56,027 bases of DNA from Saprospiraceae bacterium (GCA_013360405.1 JABWBR010000042.1:1-56027), one strand, 5' to 3'; positions 9,007 through 19,143 are shown, counted from the stretch's first letter. Notes: a model not told the origin generated them from the sequence alone. Numbers and translations: made by a program.

Positions 9007-10347
9007 TCACTCCACGCGCAGCGCCTTAATCGGGTCCTGCCGGGCAGCCTTGCGGGCGGGGAAAATCCCGAAAACGAGGCCCACCGTGGCGGCCACGCCG
9101 AACGACAGGATAATCGACCAGGCTGAAACCACCGCCGGTATCTCAAACGATGAAGTGATGATCTCGGCGGCTACCACGCCAATGAGAATGCCGAGTATAC
9201 CACCCAACAGACTGATGAAGATGGCCTCAAACAGAAACTGCTCGACGATATCGCGCTGGGTGGCGCCTAATGAACGCCGCACGCCTATTTCTTTGATGCG
9301 CTCCAGCACCGAAGCCAGCATGATGTTCATAATGCCGATACCGCCTACCAGCAGCGAAATGCCGGCAATAGCGGCCAACACGAGGTTGAAGGTCTCCTGC
9401 GTTTTCTGTTGCTCTTCGAGCAATAATTCGGGTACTTCGATCTCGAAATCGACTTGTTCTTTGTGGCGGCGTTTGAGTAGTCGCGCCAGCACATCGGCCG
9501 TAGCGCGCAGCTCGTCGGAGTCTTTCACCCGCACTACGGCCCGGTCGAGCTGGTGGTAGTTTTCTTCCTTTTTCTCTTCTTCATCCCAGCCGCCGCTGAT
9601 ATCGGCTTTGGTGATTACCGCCCGGTTTTTGAAGCGCAGCAACGCGGTGGTGACCGGCACGTACAGGTCGTCGTTGTAATCGCGGATACCCAGGTTTTCG
9701 AGGCTTTCTTTGCTGGCGCGGCGCTTTTCAAGTACGCCGATGATGGTAAGCCACATCTGGCCGGCTTTGATTTTTTGACCTATAGGGTTTTCGTTGGGAA
9801 AAAACCGGGTCTGTATATTTTTTCCGATCACGCACACCGGTCGGCCTCCGCTGATATGGTATTCGTGAAAAAAGGTACCCTGGCTGACGCCCAGGTTGTT
9901 GAGTTCAAAAAAAGCGTTGGTAACGCCCACGCAACGCCCTTTTTCGAGCTTTCCATCCCGGATCAGGGAGGCATTGTTGACCACTTCCGGACTTACTTTT
10001 TCGACATCGGGCAGTACCCGGGATATCGCGTATAAATCTTCGAGTGTTAAGCCGGGCGACCAGGGGCGTTTTTTCTTTTCCGAAGAGTTGCCGCCAGCGC
10101 TACTGCTGCCGCTACCCGACGAATTTTCGTCGCCTTCTTCGAGGATGACGCTTTTCACCACGATGTTGTTGGTGCCGATGAGTTTCATGCGGTCCAGGAT
10201 AGACTGCTTGGCGCCGGCGCCGATGGCCAGCATAGCGATCACGGCGGCTACGCCGAAGAGAATGCCCAACCCGGTGAGCAATGCGCGCAGACGATTAGCC
10301 ATGACGGCTTCCATCGCCAGCAAAAAGTTGAAAAATACCCTTTGCAT
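9007..10347 (-). CDS. MacB-like ABC transporter permease (no ATPase domain)
   Basis: 446 residues. There is an N-terminal membrane span near residues 22-45 (LLTGLGILFGVAAVIAMLAIGAG), a MacB-type periplasmic core, and three C-terminal spans ending in the typical FGIFPARKAARQDPIKALRVE. A Ser/Gly-rich insert (GSGSSSAGGNSS, about residues 76-90) followed by EKKKRP is unusual. MacB proper has an N-terminal ABC ATPase; here it is absent, as in permeases that recruit a separate ATPase. It lies 12 bases behind the adaptor gene. Confidence 0.9.
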   Translation of the reverse strand: MQRVFFNFLLAMEAVMANRLRALLTGLGILFGVAAVIAMLAIGAGAKQSILDRMKLIGTNNIVVKSVILEEGDENSSGSGSSSAGGNSSEKKKRPWSPGLTLEDLYAISRVLPDVEKVSPEVVNNASLIRDGKLEKGRCVGVTNAFFELNNLGVSQGTFFHEYHISGGRPVCVIGKNIQTRFFPNENPIGQKIKAGQMWLTIIGVLEKRRASKESLENLGIRDYNDDLYVPVTTALLRFKNRAVITKADISGGWDEEEKKEENYHQLDRAVVRVKDSDELRATADVLARLLKRRHKEQVDFEIEVPELLLEEQQKTQETFNLVLAAIAGISLLVGGIGIMNIMLASVLERIKEIGVRRSLGATQRDIVEQFLFEAIFISLLGGILGILIGVVAAEIITSSFEIPAVVSAWSIILSFGVAATVGLVFGIFPARKAARQDPIKALRVE

Positions 10348-10359
10348 AGTATGGAAGCC

Positions 10360-11751
10360 TTATTCGATGATAATAAACATGCCGTCGTTACCGCCTGAGG
10401 TGGGCAGATTTTCGTCTTTTACCGCTTTACTGCGGGCCAAGGCCTCCTCTTGCCGTTTTTTGCGCTCGGCCTCCTGTTTCTTTTTGATCTTTTCTTTGAT
10501 CGCTTTGTCAAGGGGCACAAATTGGAGCTTTTCGGCATCAGCCGGCGGGGTCAGGAAAATCTCGTCGTTTTTGGCGAGGCCGTATTCTACGATTACTTCG
10601 TCGTCGTTGCTCTCGCCGGTGATTACTTCCTGGCGCACTATTTTGCCGTCTGTTTTTTTATACACAAAAGAAAGACTGTCGGATTGGAGCGATTCCAGCG
10701 GAATAAAGACCACATCGGGATAGATATAGGTTACGATTTCGTTGCTGGTCGTCATGGCCGGGCGCATCACCGAGTCGGCTTCGTTGACCTGGATGACGAC
10801 TTCGAAGACTTTGGCGTCGTAGTCTTTGAGTTGTTCGCCGATATTGGCTACCTGGATGACTTTGCCGGTGTATTCGCGGTCGGGGAAGGCGTCGATTTTC
10901 ACTTTTACATCCTGGCCTTTTTTGACTTTGCTAATGTCTACCTCGTTGACGTAGGTTTTGGAGATCATGCTGGTGAGGTCGGGCAGTTCTGCCACGATGG
11001 GGTCCCAGGCGTGTACCTGTGATCCGGGGCCTACTTTGCCGTTCCAACTGCGCGCATAGATCACCATGCCGCCTTTGGGGGCTTTTACGACAAACTCGTT
11101 GGCCAGGTCGGTCAATTGCGTGAGTTTGGTCTGTATTTGGCGCATCGAGGTATTGATCTCGGAAATGCGTGCGTCGGATTTTTCTTTGGTGAGGTCGTAT
11201 TTTTTGAGCAACTGCTGGTAGTCGCGCTCGGTGCGCTCCAGGTCGAGCCGGGCTTGCTGTATGACGCTTTGGGGCTCGTATTTGCTTTGCTCGAGCTGCA
11301 GGTCTTTTTCTTTTTTTAAAAATTTGAGGTTGACCAATTGGTCGCGAACTCCCCGCAATTCGATGGCGGTATCAATTTTGGCTTGTTCTAGCTGGGTGAG
11401 AATTTTGTCTAATTCGGTCTGGCTATCGCGAATGCGATTGCTGAGCTCGGTTTTGTCGAGGGTAGCCACATAATCGCCCTCTTTTACCAGGGTGCCTTCG
11501 GCTACCATATCAGAGATACTGGTTTGCCAGATGCCGTTGGTGCGCATGCCCTGCGGGCCCCTGATTTTTTCAGAGCGCTTGGCCTGCAATTCGCCTGTGG
11601 CGGTTACTTTTACTTTAAATTCCCCCTTTTTTACTTTGACGGTTAGCGCTTTATCTTCTTTTGATGCCGCCGGGCGGCTTTTGAGCAGGAACCAGGCGCC
11701 TATGGAAACCAGTGCAAGCGCCGCAATTATCAGAGATACTCGTTTTATCAT
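10360..11751 (-). CDS. HlyD/MacA-type periplasmic adaptor of ABC efflux pump
   Basis: 463 residues. An N-terminal membrane anchor (residues 5-22), a lipoyl-like beta segment (VKVTATGELQAKRSEKI), a long coiled-coil hairpin (about residues 110-215), the second lipoyl half (VVKAPKGGMVIYA) and beta-barrel/membrane-proximal domains give the standard membrane-fusion-protein order. The C-terminal tail is highly charged (KEKIKKKQEAERKKRQEEALARSK), longer than usual. It links the inner-membrane permease (next gene) with the TolC channel (7328-8815). Confidence 0.9.
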   Translation of the reverse strand: MIKRVSLIIAALALVSIGAWFLLKSRPAASKEDKALTVKVKKGEFKVKVTATGELQAKRSEKIRGPQGMRTNGIWQTSISDMVAEGTLVKEGDYVATLDKTELSNRIRDSQTELDKILTQLEQAKIDTAIELRGVRDQLVNLKFLKKEKDLQLEQSKYEPQSVIQQARLDLERTERDYQQLLKKYDLTKEKSDARISEINTSMRQIQTKLTQLTDLANEFVVKAPKGGMVIYARSWNGKVGPGSQVHAWDPIVAELPDLTSMISKTYVNEVDISKVKKGQDVKVKIDAFPDREYTGKVIQVANIGEQLKDYDAKVFEVVIQVNEADSVMRPAMTTSNEIVTYIYPDVVFIPLESLQSDSLSFVYKKTDGKIVRQEVITGESNDDEVIVEYGLAKNDEIFLTPPADAEKLQFVPLDKAIKEKIKKKQEAERKKRQEEALARSKAVKDENLPTSGGNDGMFIIIE

Positions 11752-11804
11752 ACGGTCGGGTTGTGATGGTGTTTAGTATTACTAATGCAAACGTATGTAT
11801 TAAG

Positions 11805-12425
11805 TCACAGTGGAATCAAAAAACCGAGGTTAAAAAAAGTGCCTTCGTTAAATATATCGCCAGCTGTATCCTTGTCGATGTCTATGATACCCAAGTAATA
11901 GCGCACGTCAAAAAAAATTCTACGCCTTTTCCGTATTTCTTTTTCTATGCCGCCCCCGATACACACCCCGGCATCCCATCGCCTGAGCGCCAATTCGTCA
12001 AACAACAACCGATCGATAACGATGTTGCCGTCGCTGGAATATCGGGCATAAGCCCTGGCGCCAAACGATATGTCGGCACCTGCCACAGCATAAAGACCGA
12101 CAGGTTCTAAATCCAGTTGCATCTTTATTAAAAAATTTAAACTCACATAATCTACGGTCGCTAAGTGATAGCCGCGATTCCGGTCCAATTTGCGCAAAAT
12201 TTCAGGGCTGGTGCGCTGCAAATAGGTCGCTTCGGTAAGAAAAACCACATTCGGTCTGTGTTTCCACTCGGCGACAACTCCGGCGCGAAAGCCGACCGTA
12301 GGCGAAAAACCACCTCCCCCTGTAAGCCCCAGGTAATGCTGTGCGGACGCAAATGGGACACAGCTGATCCAGCATACCGGCAACAGAAAATACAAAAGCC
12401 TGGCGAGAGATACGTGTAAAGTCAC
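11805..12425 (-). CDS. PorT-like outer-membrane beta-barrel protein
   Basis: 206 residues with a signal peptide (about residues 1-28, ending FASAQ). Alternating beta-strand pattern with Gly-rich turns (YLGLTGGGGFSPTVGFRAGVVAEW) and a terminal strand FFNLGFLIPL. This is typical of small 8-stranded outer-membrane barrels of the PorT/OMP_b-brl type. Function unknown. Same strand as the efflux genes downstream, but 53 bases away. Confidence 0.7.
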   Translation of the reverse strand: MTLHVSLARLLYFLLPVCWISCVPFASAQHYLGLTGGGGFSPTVGFRAGVVAEWKHRPNVVFLTEATYLQRTSPEILRKLDRNRGYHLATVDYVSLNFLIKMQLDLEPVGLYAVAGADISFGARAYARYSSDGNIVIDRLLFDELALRRWDAGVCIGGGIEKEIRKRRRIFFDVRYYLGIIDIDKDTAGDIFNEGTFFNLGFLIPL

Positions 12426-12491
12426 GGTAGGGTACGGCGTTTTGTGAATAAATAATGCTTTATTACAAAACGGAATTGATTCTAACGTATT

Positions 12492-15400
12492 TTAACGGAT
12501 AAGGGTAATATTGCCTTTTTTAAAATAAGTTTCTCCGTTCAGGCAGTTTACTTCCAAAAAATACCCGAATACTTCCGGTTCGAGCAATTTTCCGCGGAAG
12601 GTGCCATCCCAGCCCACTTCGGGCGACCGGCTTTCGAAGACTTTTTCTCCCCAACGATTGTATATCGCAAAATACATCTCATCGATGGCGTTGCCACGCA
12701 CATACAAGATCTCGTTGAGGCCGTCGCCGTTGGGGCTAAAGCCGTTGGGCACGTAGATATTCGGCTCCCGGCAGACCGGATCGAATACTACGATTGTCAC
12801 TAATGCCGAGTTGATGCATCCGCTGGGGTCGCGCACGGTGACTTTATAGGTGGCGGTTTCCAACGGCGTAGCTACCGGATTGGGAATCAAAGGATTGTCG
12901 AGCGTGCCGGTAGGCGACCACAAATAGGTATAACCTTCAGCCGGTTCGGCGGTCAACTGGCTGCTTTCTCCGGTAGCAAGCGTATCAGGCTCGGCAAAAG
13001 CACTGATCGGTGGCACATAATTGAATATGTTTAAGACTACGCCGGTATCCAGGCTGCATCCGTAAGCGTTGCTGATAGCCAGTTGGTAGGTGGTGCTCAC
13101 GGAGGGGCTAACCAATGGGCTGTATGTATCGCCGCCTTGTATGATACCTTCCTGCGGCGACCAATGATAAGTATACGCATCCCCTGTGAGGTTGGTTGCG
13201 AGCAATTGCGCGGTATCGCCTATACAAATGGTAGTGGCGCCTTCCAACAACACCGAAATAGCGTAACTCCCCACGCTTACGCTGTCCACTAGCGTGCAAC
13301 CATAATCATCGATAAACCGGACATAATACGTGCTGAGCCTGCCCGGCATGACGCTTGCACTGGCGCCCACCCCAATCGGGTTGGTAAGTGCAGGCGTATC
13401 AAACCAATAGATGAATGCCGCCTGTTCACTCTGCACTTGTAAAGTCACCGACGGCTCGCATACGACGGTATCAGCCGGTACGACTGCGGTCAACACAGGG
13501 GGGACTACCGCCGTAACGGTACGAGTCACCTGACAAGCGCCTTGCGCATCGGTAATGGTGGCGGTAAAAACGGTGGTTTGCTGGATATTTACCACCGGGT
13601 TAGCCGCCGTAGGGTCGGATAACAAACCCGGCGGAGACCACTGATAGCTATAAGAAGTGTTTGCCCCCGGATATAAGCCCACCTCCTCGCCCGCACAGGC
13701 AATGACGGTATCTGCCGGATCGGCTTCTATCAAGGGTATGACGACCTGCCGCTGTAAAGTATCTACACACCCGTTGGCAGAGCTGATCACCAGCGTAACA
13801 GGCAAAATCGCCCCCGATTGCAAAACCAGGCTCGGATTGGGTATATCGGCGGTTTGACCGTTGCCGAAATTCCATTGCCAACCCGTGATGTCGCTTTGCG
13901 AATTGGCCGACAGGTCGGTGAATTGAATAACGGCCGTATCGGTGCAACTCTCATAGCTCCACGTGAAGTCTACATTTACCGGTGACTGCCCCACGCTGAT
14001 GGTGCGCAACAAGGTATCGGGGCACGGCAGCCCGGGCGCCAGGGTAACCATCACCGTATAATCTCCCGGCGCCGCATAGGTATGGCTCGCCGCAGCGCCT
14101 TGCCCCGAAGCCCCTGGCGTCGCCGGATCGCCGAAATGCCATACGTAATACGAGGCATTTATACTGCTGCTGTTAAAATTGACGGTATACCCGCTGCACT
14201 GCGTATCCGAGATAAAAGCCAGCTGCGACGAGGTATCGATTACCGTCACTATTACCGAGTCGATAGCTGTGCAGCCGAACTGGTTTTGCATGTTCACATA
14301 AAACGTGGTGGCCCCCGATTGTGCGGGTCGTACCACTGCCGCCGCCGTATTGCCGTAAAACAAGACCTGGTCGGAGGGTTGCCAGTTGAAGCTGAGCGTA
14401 TCTGTAGGGTCGAGGTTGACCACTACGGCAGCCGCCAGATCGCCTTCACAGACGATAGGGTTGCCCCCAGGCGCTACATTGATGCCGTTGCCGGTGAGGA
14501 GCACTTCAGAGGTATTAAAACAGCCGTAAACGTCCCGCACGAGCACATAATAAGCCGTGGGCCCAAACGGCGTAACAAATGCCGTGTCGGCCAACGAGAT
14601 GAGGTCGACAAACAAGGAGTCGGTAGCCCAATAATACTGCACCCCTGTATTGCTCACGGCTTGCAACAGGAAATCGGGCGAACAGATCACCGTGTCGGGA
14701 GGCAGGTATATTTCGATTGCCTCCGGAATGACCACCTTGATCTGCCGTTCTATCTGGCAAAAATCGTCGGCGTCGGTGATGGTCACGGTGTAGATGGTAG
14801 TCTCGGTCGGACTGGCCAAAGGGTTGGGCGAAAAGGGGTTGCTGAGCCCCTGCTCCGGCGACCAGTGGTACTGATAAGCCGTATTGTGCTGGGGGTTGAG
14901 CATAATGGCCCCTCCCGAACACAATGCCAGGGAGTCTTCTTCCAACTCTTCTTCAATCAACTGCACAGGAAAAGTCTGCTCAAAGGTTTGCACACATCCA
15001 TTGGCGGCCTCTACTTTTAAACTCAGGATATGCGTACCGCTACCGGTGGCGTAAAATACCGGATTCTGAAGATTGGACGTTTGCCCAGAGGGGGTCAATT
15101 CCCATTGCCAGAATACGGGTGAGGAGACGGTGTCTATCGTCAGGTCGGTCACCTGAATAGTCAGCGAATCGCTGCAGGCAGTGAACGCATAGTCGAAATC
15201 GGGAAAAAGCGAGTTGTCCTGGAGGTAAATTTCCCGCTCAAAAGTATCCTGGCAGGGTAAACCCGGGTCTACGATAAGCGTAATGGTATACCTGCCGGTA
15301 TCGGCATAGGTATAACTGGGATTAACGGCGGTGGAGCTGGCGCCGGGGTTGTCGGGATCGTTAAAATACCATAAATAGCTGCCGGCGCCAAGGCTTTGAT

Positions 15401-16346
15401 TCTGCACTTGCACCGTAAAATTGCCGCATTGGATATCAGGCGTAAAAAAGGCGGCGGCAGCTTCTCCGCACACGCCCACATTGTATTGAAAATCGCGCCG
15501 GGTAGTAGAAATCAGCACCCCCTCGCGATATTCTTCGATGCAGATGCCCACCACAAACTGCCCGATAGTATTGGGAAGCCCGGTAAGCAGTCCCGTATGT
15601 AAGTCAATAGCCAGCGGTTCTCCCCCCGGGGCGCCATTGAGCATATTATTCACGCCATAAGGCGGATTCACCCACACCACCGGTTGATAGGGCGGTGGGT
15701 TGGGAGGTTGTGGTTGTGGAATAGCCTGGTTGGCGCCCTGCCAGGGTGCGCACAATTTATACACAATCGAATCGCCGTCGGGGTCTACTGCCGATTGGTC
15801 AAAGATTATAGGTTCGTTTACACAAATAAACAAGGGCGGCCACTGCTGAAATTTGGCGCTGCTATTGCATTCCAGCAAAGCTTGCTCGGTGATGGTTACT
15901 CCGTAGGTAGCCCCGGTAGCCAGCGGATCGACGATATTGAGAATGGTCTGGTTGCGGCAACAACGCTGGTAAGCCAGTTGATACCCCCCGATGATGGGCG
16001 GCAATTCGGCTGTTGTGCGATAAGTAGTGGTATGCACGCAGACCCAGGGCGGCACCACGAGGCATTCGTCGGATAATACGGGGTTCAGCGTGTCGTTGTT
16101 CATCAGGGGTACCAGGATTTCAAACAACAGCTGGTTGCTGGAATTGAAAACGCCAATTGATGCGGGGTTATCAAACCAGGCATTGGGATTTCCGTAAAAA
16201 CAATCGCGGAAAATCGTCAGCGTAATTTCGTATTGATTATTGCCCAGGCAGGTATAGGTCATTTCACCACCCACGATGTGAGTAGCCCGCGCCGGCAGAA
16301 TAAACCCGGCAATCAATAAGATCGGCAATACGAGTTGGCGTATCAA
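12492..16346 (-). CDS. Giant PKD-repeat surface protein with CHU_C (T9SS type B) sorting domain
   Basis: 1284 residues with a signal peptide (residues 1-21, ending ARA). The N-terminal region (THIVGGEMTYTCLG, TIFRDCFYGN, CCRNQTILNI) is typical of Bacteroidota gliding/adhesion-associated proteins. At least two PKD-like repeats follow, near YLWYFNDPDNPGASS and YYVWHFGDPATPGASG, each with cysteine-containing linker repeats of similar plan, which suggests internal duplication. The last ~90 residues (YVPNGFSPNGDGLNE, YNRWGEKVFES, GWDGTFRG) are the gliding-motility-associated C-terminal domain that directs type IX secretion. It is expected to be a cell-surface adhesin or matrix protein. Confidence 0.9.
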   Translation of the reverse strand: MIRQLVLPILLIAGFILPARATHIVGGEMTYTCLGNNQYEITLTIFRDCFYGNPNAWFDNPASIGVFNSSNQLLFEILVPLMNNDTLNPVLSDECLVVPPWVCVHTTTYRTTAELPPIIGGYQLAYQRCCRNQTILNIVDPLATGATYGVTITEQALLECNSSAKFQQWPPLFICVNEPIIFDQSAVDPDGDSIVYKLCAPWQGANQAIPQPQPPNPPPYQPVVWVNPPYGVNNMLNGAPGGEPLAIDLHTGLLTGLPNTIGQFVVGICIEEYREGVLISTTRRDFQYNVGVCGEAAAAFFTPDIQCGNFTVQVQNQSLGAGSYLWYFNDPDNPGASSTAVNPSYTYADTGRYTITLIVDPGLPCQDTFEREIYLQDNSLFPDFDYAFTACSDSLTIQVTDLTIDTVSSPVFWQWELTPSGQTSNLQNPVFYATGSGTHILSLKVEAANGCVQTFEQTFPVQLIEEELEEDSLALCSGGAIMLNPQHNTAYQYHWSPEQGLSNPFSPNPLASPTETTIYTVTITDADDFCQIERQIKVVIPEAIEIYLPPDTVICSPDFLLQAVSNTGVQYYWATDSLFVDLISLADTAFVTPFGPTAYYVLVRDVYGCFNTSEVLLTGNGINVAPGGNPIVCEGDLAAAVVVNLDPTDTLSFNWQPSDQVLFYGNTAAAVVRPAQSGATTFYVNMQNQFGCTAIDSVIVTVIDTSSQLAFISDTQCSGYTVNFNSSSINASYYVWHFGDPATPGASGQGAAASHTYAAPGDYTVMVTLAPGLPCPDTLLRTISVGQSPVNVDFTWSYESCTDTAVIQFTDLSANSQSDITGWQWNFGNGQTADIPNPSLVLQSGAILPVTLVISSANGCVDTLQRQVVIPLIEADPADTVIACAGEEVGLYPGANTSYSYQWSPPGLLSDPTAANPVVNIQQTTVFTATITDAQGACQVTRTVTAVVPPVLTAVVPADTVVCEPSVTLQVQSEQAAFIYWFDTPALTNPIGVGASASVMPGRLSTYYVRFIDDYGCTLVDSVSVGSYAISVLLEGATTICIGDTAQLLATNLTGDAYTYHWSPQEGIIQGGDTYSPLVSPSVSTTYQLAISNAYGCSLDTGVVLNIFNYVPPISAFAEPDTLATGESSQLTAEPAEGYTYLWSPTGTLDNPLIPNPVATPLETATYKVTVRDPSGCINSALVTIVVFDPVCREPNIYVPNGFSPNGDGLNEILYVRGNAIDEMYFAIYNRWGEKVFESRSPEVGWDGTFRGKLLEPEVFGYFLEVNCLNGETYFKKGNITLIR

Positions 16347-16408
16347 GGCCCCTGGGTTTGGTTGGGCTACAAGATAGTTATTCGCCGGGAAAGTACAAAC
16401 GGCTATGC

Positions 16409-17077
16409 TTAAACCCGCTGCCTGACCATTTCCAGTGCCTTCTCCAACTGTTCATCGGGTGTAAGGTGCGTGTTATCGATCACAAGGGCGTCGTCGGCCT
16501 GTCGCAGTGGGCTGTCGGCGCGGGTAGAGTCGATGCGGTCGCGCTCCAGGAGGTTATAGCGCACCGTTTCCCTACTCGACTCCATGCCGCGTTGTTGAAG
16601 TTCGAGGAAGCGCCGTCGCACCCGTTCGTCGGTTTCTGCGATAATAAACAACTTGAGCTCGGCGTCGGGAAAAACCACCGTGCCGATATCGCGGCCATCC
16701 ATCACGATTCCGCGGCGGCGCCCCATGGCCTGTTGTTGTTTTACCATGGCTCTGCGCACGGCCGGGATAGCCGCTACGGGGCTCACCCAATCGGACACCG
16801 ACATGTCGCGGATAGCCTCTTCGACGTCTTCGCCGTTGAGAAAAGTTCGATTGCCGCCGGCATGCCTTTCAAAATGGATAGCGATGTGGTCGAGCGCCTC
16901 GGCCACGGCTGCCGGGTTTTCGGGAGAAATACCATGGCGGAGCAGGTAAAGGGTAACGGCCCGGTACATAGCCCCGGAATCGACATACGCATACCCGAGC
17001 TGCTTGGCCAGGGCTTTTGCCAGGGTACTCTTGCCGCAGGAAGAATAACCGTCAATAGCAACGATGATCTTGTTCAC
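16409..17077 (-). CDS. cmk: (d)CMP kinase
   Basis: 223 residues from a GTG start at 17077 that gives the usual N-terminus (V/M-NKIIVAIDGYSSCGKSTLAKAL). The P-loop is at residues 10-18. Family motifs YVDSGAMYRAVTLYLL, FLNGEDVEEAIR, VAAIPAVRRAMV and VMDGRDIGTVVFPDAELK are all present. It phosphorylates CMP/dCMP with ATP in pyrimidine nucleotide synthesis. Upstream in-frame codons exist, but a TATCTTTG box at 17095-17102 argues for the GTG start with a very short leader. Confidence 0.95.
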   Translation of the reverse strand: MNKIIVAIDGYSSCGKSTLAKALAKQLGYAYVDSGAMYRAVTLYLLRHGISPENPAAVAEALDHIAIHFERHAGGNRTFLNGEDVEEAIRDMSVSDWVSPVAAIPAVRRAMVKQQQAMGRRRGIVMDGRDIGTVVFPDAELKLFIIAETDERVRRRFLELQQRGMESSRETVRYNLLERDRIDSTRADSPLRQADDALVIDNTHLTPDEQLEKALEMVRQRV

Positions 17078-17094
17078 GCAAATAGAATTGCCCG

Positions 17095-17102
17095 CAAAGA
17101 TA
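17095..17102 (-). promoter_or_regulatory. -7 box of cmk
   Basis: TATCTTTG on the minus strand, perfect TAnnTTTG, followed by CGGGCAATT. The same 17-base string precedes queA at 21646-21662, so the two housekeeping genes share a promoter module. Confidence 0.55.
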
Positions 17103-17106
17103 GTCC

Positions 17107-18618
17107 TCAACGGAAATTGGCGAGCACCATTTCCCAAAGTTTTTCATAAGGGATGATCTCCAACTCGGTTAAAGCGCCCCGATAGGAAAAAGGACGCTCA
17201 GCGAGGCGGTTAAAATATTTGCCTGCATTGGAGATTTCATCGGGTTGGTAGCCGGCTTTGCGCAACTGCTGCAAGAGTCGGATAAACTGAATAGGCCTGA
17301 AATGCACTTCCTTGTCGAGCTGGCGGGAGGCGTACACTTTGAGCTGTTCAAACTGGTCGTTGAGTTCGGCAAAATTGCGTTTGTCGATCAATTGCAGAAT
17401 CTGAAGCACCCGGGCCAACACCGCAAAAGTGCGCTGATCGCGGGAAAAGCGCTGCGGATCGTCCATGTACCGGGTGAGTTGTGCGCTGCGCTTGCGCTGG
17501 CTCATCCACATTTTTGCAGATACGGCCGTTTTATCAGCAAAATACATGACGTAAGCTTCGAAAATAGCCCACTTTTCTTTGGTAGCCCCTTCCTGCTTTT
17601 TGAATGCCCCATGGGAAACCGTTTGGTTGAAAATGGCTGCCGCATGAAAGTACTGTCCCGTTTGCAAAGCCAAAAGCAGGTAATATTCCATAAAGGTAAA
17701 CCAGCTATCGCTTCCTTCCGGAAACTCATTGAGGCATTTTTCGGCATTGGCCCGCCCCAGGCGATAATCGCCCAAATGAAGAAATACAGACATCTTTTTG
17801 GTATAAAAAATGATCTGCTTGTCTTCCTGGTGGAATACCGAGTTGTGCGATAGGTATGCTTCAGCCTGATTGCACACCTCCAGCATGGCCTCGTAGTCGC
17901 GCATCATTTCATACCGCATAATCCACACCAAAAACATATTGTAATATATGACGGGCGATTGAAAGGACTCCGATAGTTCCATCAGCATATGACAATAAGT
18001 GTCCATTTGTTGCAGCAAGTCGCCCGCTTTGTTTGCCGGCTTGCGATAAAGCATGGACACTCGCTGGTAATATTCCTCCGAACGGATCTCTGCATCCAGT
18101 ATCTCAGCGTATTGCTTGCTGTAACTGTCGTATAATTCGTACGATTTTTCATCTCCGAGGCCGGCGGAGTATTCGCGCAAGATGCGGGCACTGTTTACGA
18201 TTATATCGGCAAACCGAAACTTAAGCGCAGTAGCCAGCAACCCCCTGGCTAGCGACGCCGCAGCATGTATAGCATTGTTGGCAATAAGAATTTTCACCAG
18301 CGTCCATTCTTTGTTACAGGTAAAGTATGCCTGGTCGTAGTTTGATACAGAAGGCTTGTTGATGTCCAGAAAAAAAAGCGTATTGAGCAGGCGTTTGCGA
18401 AATCGCGATTTTAGCTGTCGATATTTGGCGTCCAGCGGACTGCAGCCGTATAAATGCATGGCCGCATCCCTGTCGTTTTTAAACTTGTTGGCCGACAAGT
18501 TTTCGTAAAACTCATTGAACTTGCTGTTTTTCTGGCGAAAAACATGGTCGTCAAAGATTTCTATCTTCTTTACTTTTTTCTTTGTTACAATACTCGCTAT
18601 TTCTATCAGTACTTTCAT
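17107..18618 (-). CDS. Hypothetical helical-repeat protein
   Basis: 503 residues and no recognised family. It is mostly alpha-helical with TPR-like pairs (for example SLARGLLATALKFRFADIIVNSARILREY and YYLLLALQTGQYFHAAAIFNQTV), no signal peptide and no membrane span. The basic start (VTKKKVKKIEIFDDHVFRQKNSK) is unusual. It is probably a cytoplasmic scaffold of the type often seen in Bacteroidota. It precedes cmk on the same strand, but cmk has its own promoter box. Function cannot be named. Confidence 0.7.
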   Translation of the reverse strand: MKVLIEIASIVTKKKVKKIEIFDDHVFRQKNSKFNEFYENLSANKFKNDRDAAMHLYGCSPLDAKYRQLKSRFRKRLLNTLFFLDINKPSVSNYDQAYFTCNKEWTLVKILIANNAIHAAASLARGLLATALKFRFADIIVNSARILREYSAGLGDEKSYELYDSYSKQYAEILDAEIRSEEYYQRVSMLYRKPANKAGDLLQQMDTYCHMLMELSESFQSPVIYYNMFLVWIMRYEMMRDYEAMLEVCNQAEAYLSHNSVFHQEDKQIIFYTKKMSVFLHLGDYRLGRANAEKCLNEFPEGSDSWFTFMEYYLLLALQTGQYFHAAAIFNQTVSHGAFKKQEGATKEKWAIFEAYVMYFADKTAVSAKMWMSQRKRSAQLTRYMDDPQRFSRDQRTFAVLARVLQILQLIDKRNFAELNDQFEQLKVYASRQLDKEVHFRPIQFIRLLQQLRKAGYQPDEISNAGKYFNRLAERPFSYRGALTELEIIPYEKLWEMVLANFR

Positions 18619-18921
18619 GTTCGTATATTGAAATTACAGGATATCAGCTTATGTAATGTTTGTATAAGGGAAAAATTAAACTGTCACAAACTATTTATTT
18701 TTCATAAAAATAACAAGATAAACTACCAATTTTTCACACACCTCATGCAAGGCGTGTAAAACAAGGCAGACACAAAAAAACAGTGTGTTGAAAAAAATCG
18801 GAATGGGCGCGCAGGCAGGTGCGCGTTGGGCAAAAACAATGCCTTACGCGCCTGCCAGAATGCTTCCCGGCCGACAGGTAAGACGTCGTTTACGCTCGCT
18901 TACGGACTTTTGTACCCGGGA
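18619..18921. other. Intergenic region with inverted repeat, no gene seen
   Basis: About 300 bases. The left half is AT-rich. The right half is GC-rich and contains an imperfect inverted repeat: ggcaggtgcgcgt near 18810-18830 against acgcgcctgcc near 18846-18857. This may terminate the DUF2795 gene on the minus strand. I see no coding sequence or RNA gene. Confidence 0.4.
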
Positions 18922-19143
18922 CTAATATTCGTCGTCGTTGAACAAAAAGTCGTCTTTACGGGGATAATCGGGCCAGATATCTTCAATCCCCTCATAAATC
19001 TCCCCCTCGTCCTCCATCGATTGAAGGTTTTCAATCACTTCAACGGGAGCGCCCGAGCGAATAGCGTAATCGATGAGCTCATCGCGCGTAGCGGGCCAGG
19101 GCGCATCTTCCAGATGTGAAGCAAGTTCAAGTGTCCAATACAT
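18922..19143 (-). CDS. DUF2795 family small acidic protein
   Basis: 73 residues. The pattern LASHLEDAPWPATRDELIDYAIRSGAPVEVIENLQSM with an acidic tail (YEGIEDIWPDYPRKDDFLFNDDEY) is the DUF2795 family, whose members are ~70-residue proteins of unknown function widespread in Bacteroidota and Actinobacteria. Single gene between unrelated neighbours. Length is normal for the family. Confidence 0.8.
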   Translation of the reverse strand: MYWTLELASHLEDAPWPATRDELIDYAIRSGAPVEVIENLQSMEDEGEIYEGIEDIWPDYPRKDDFLFNDDEY

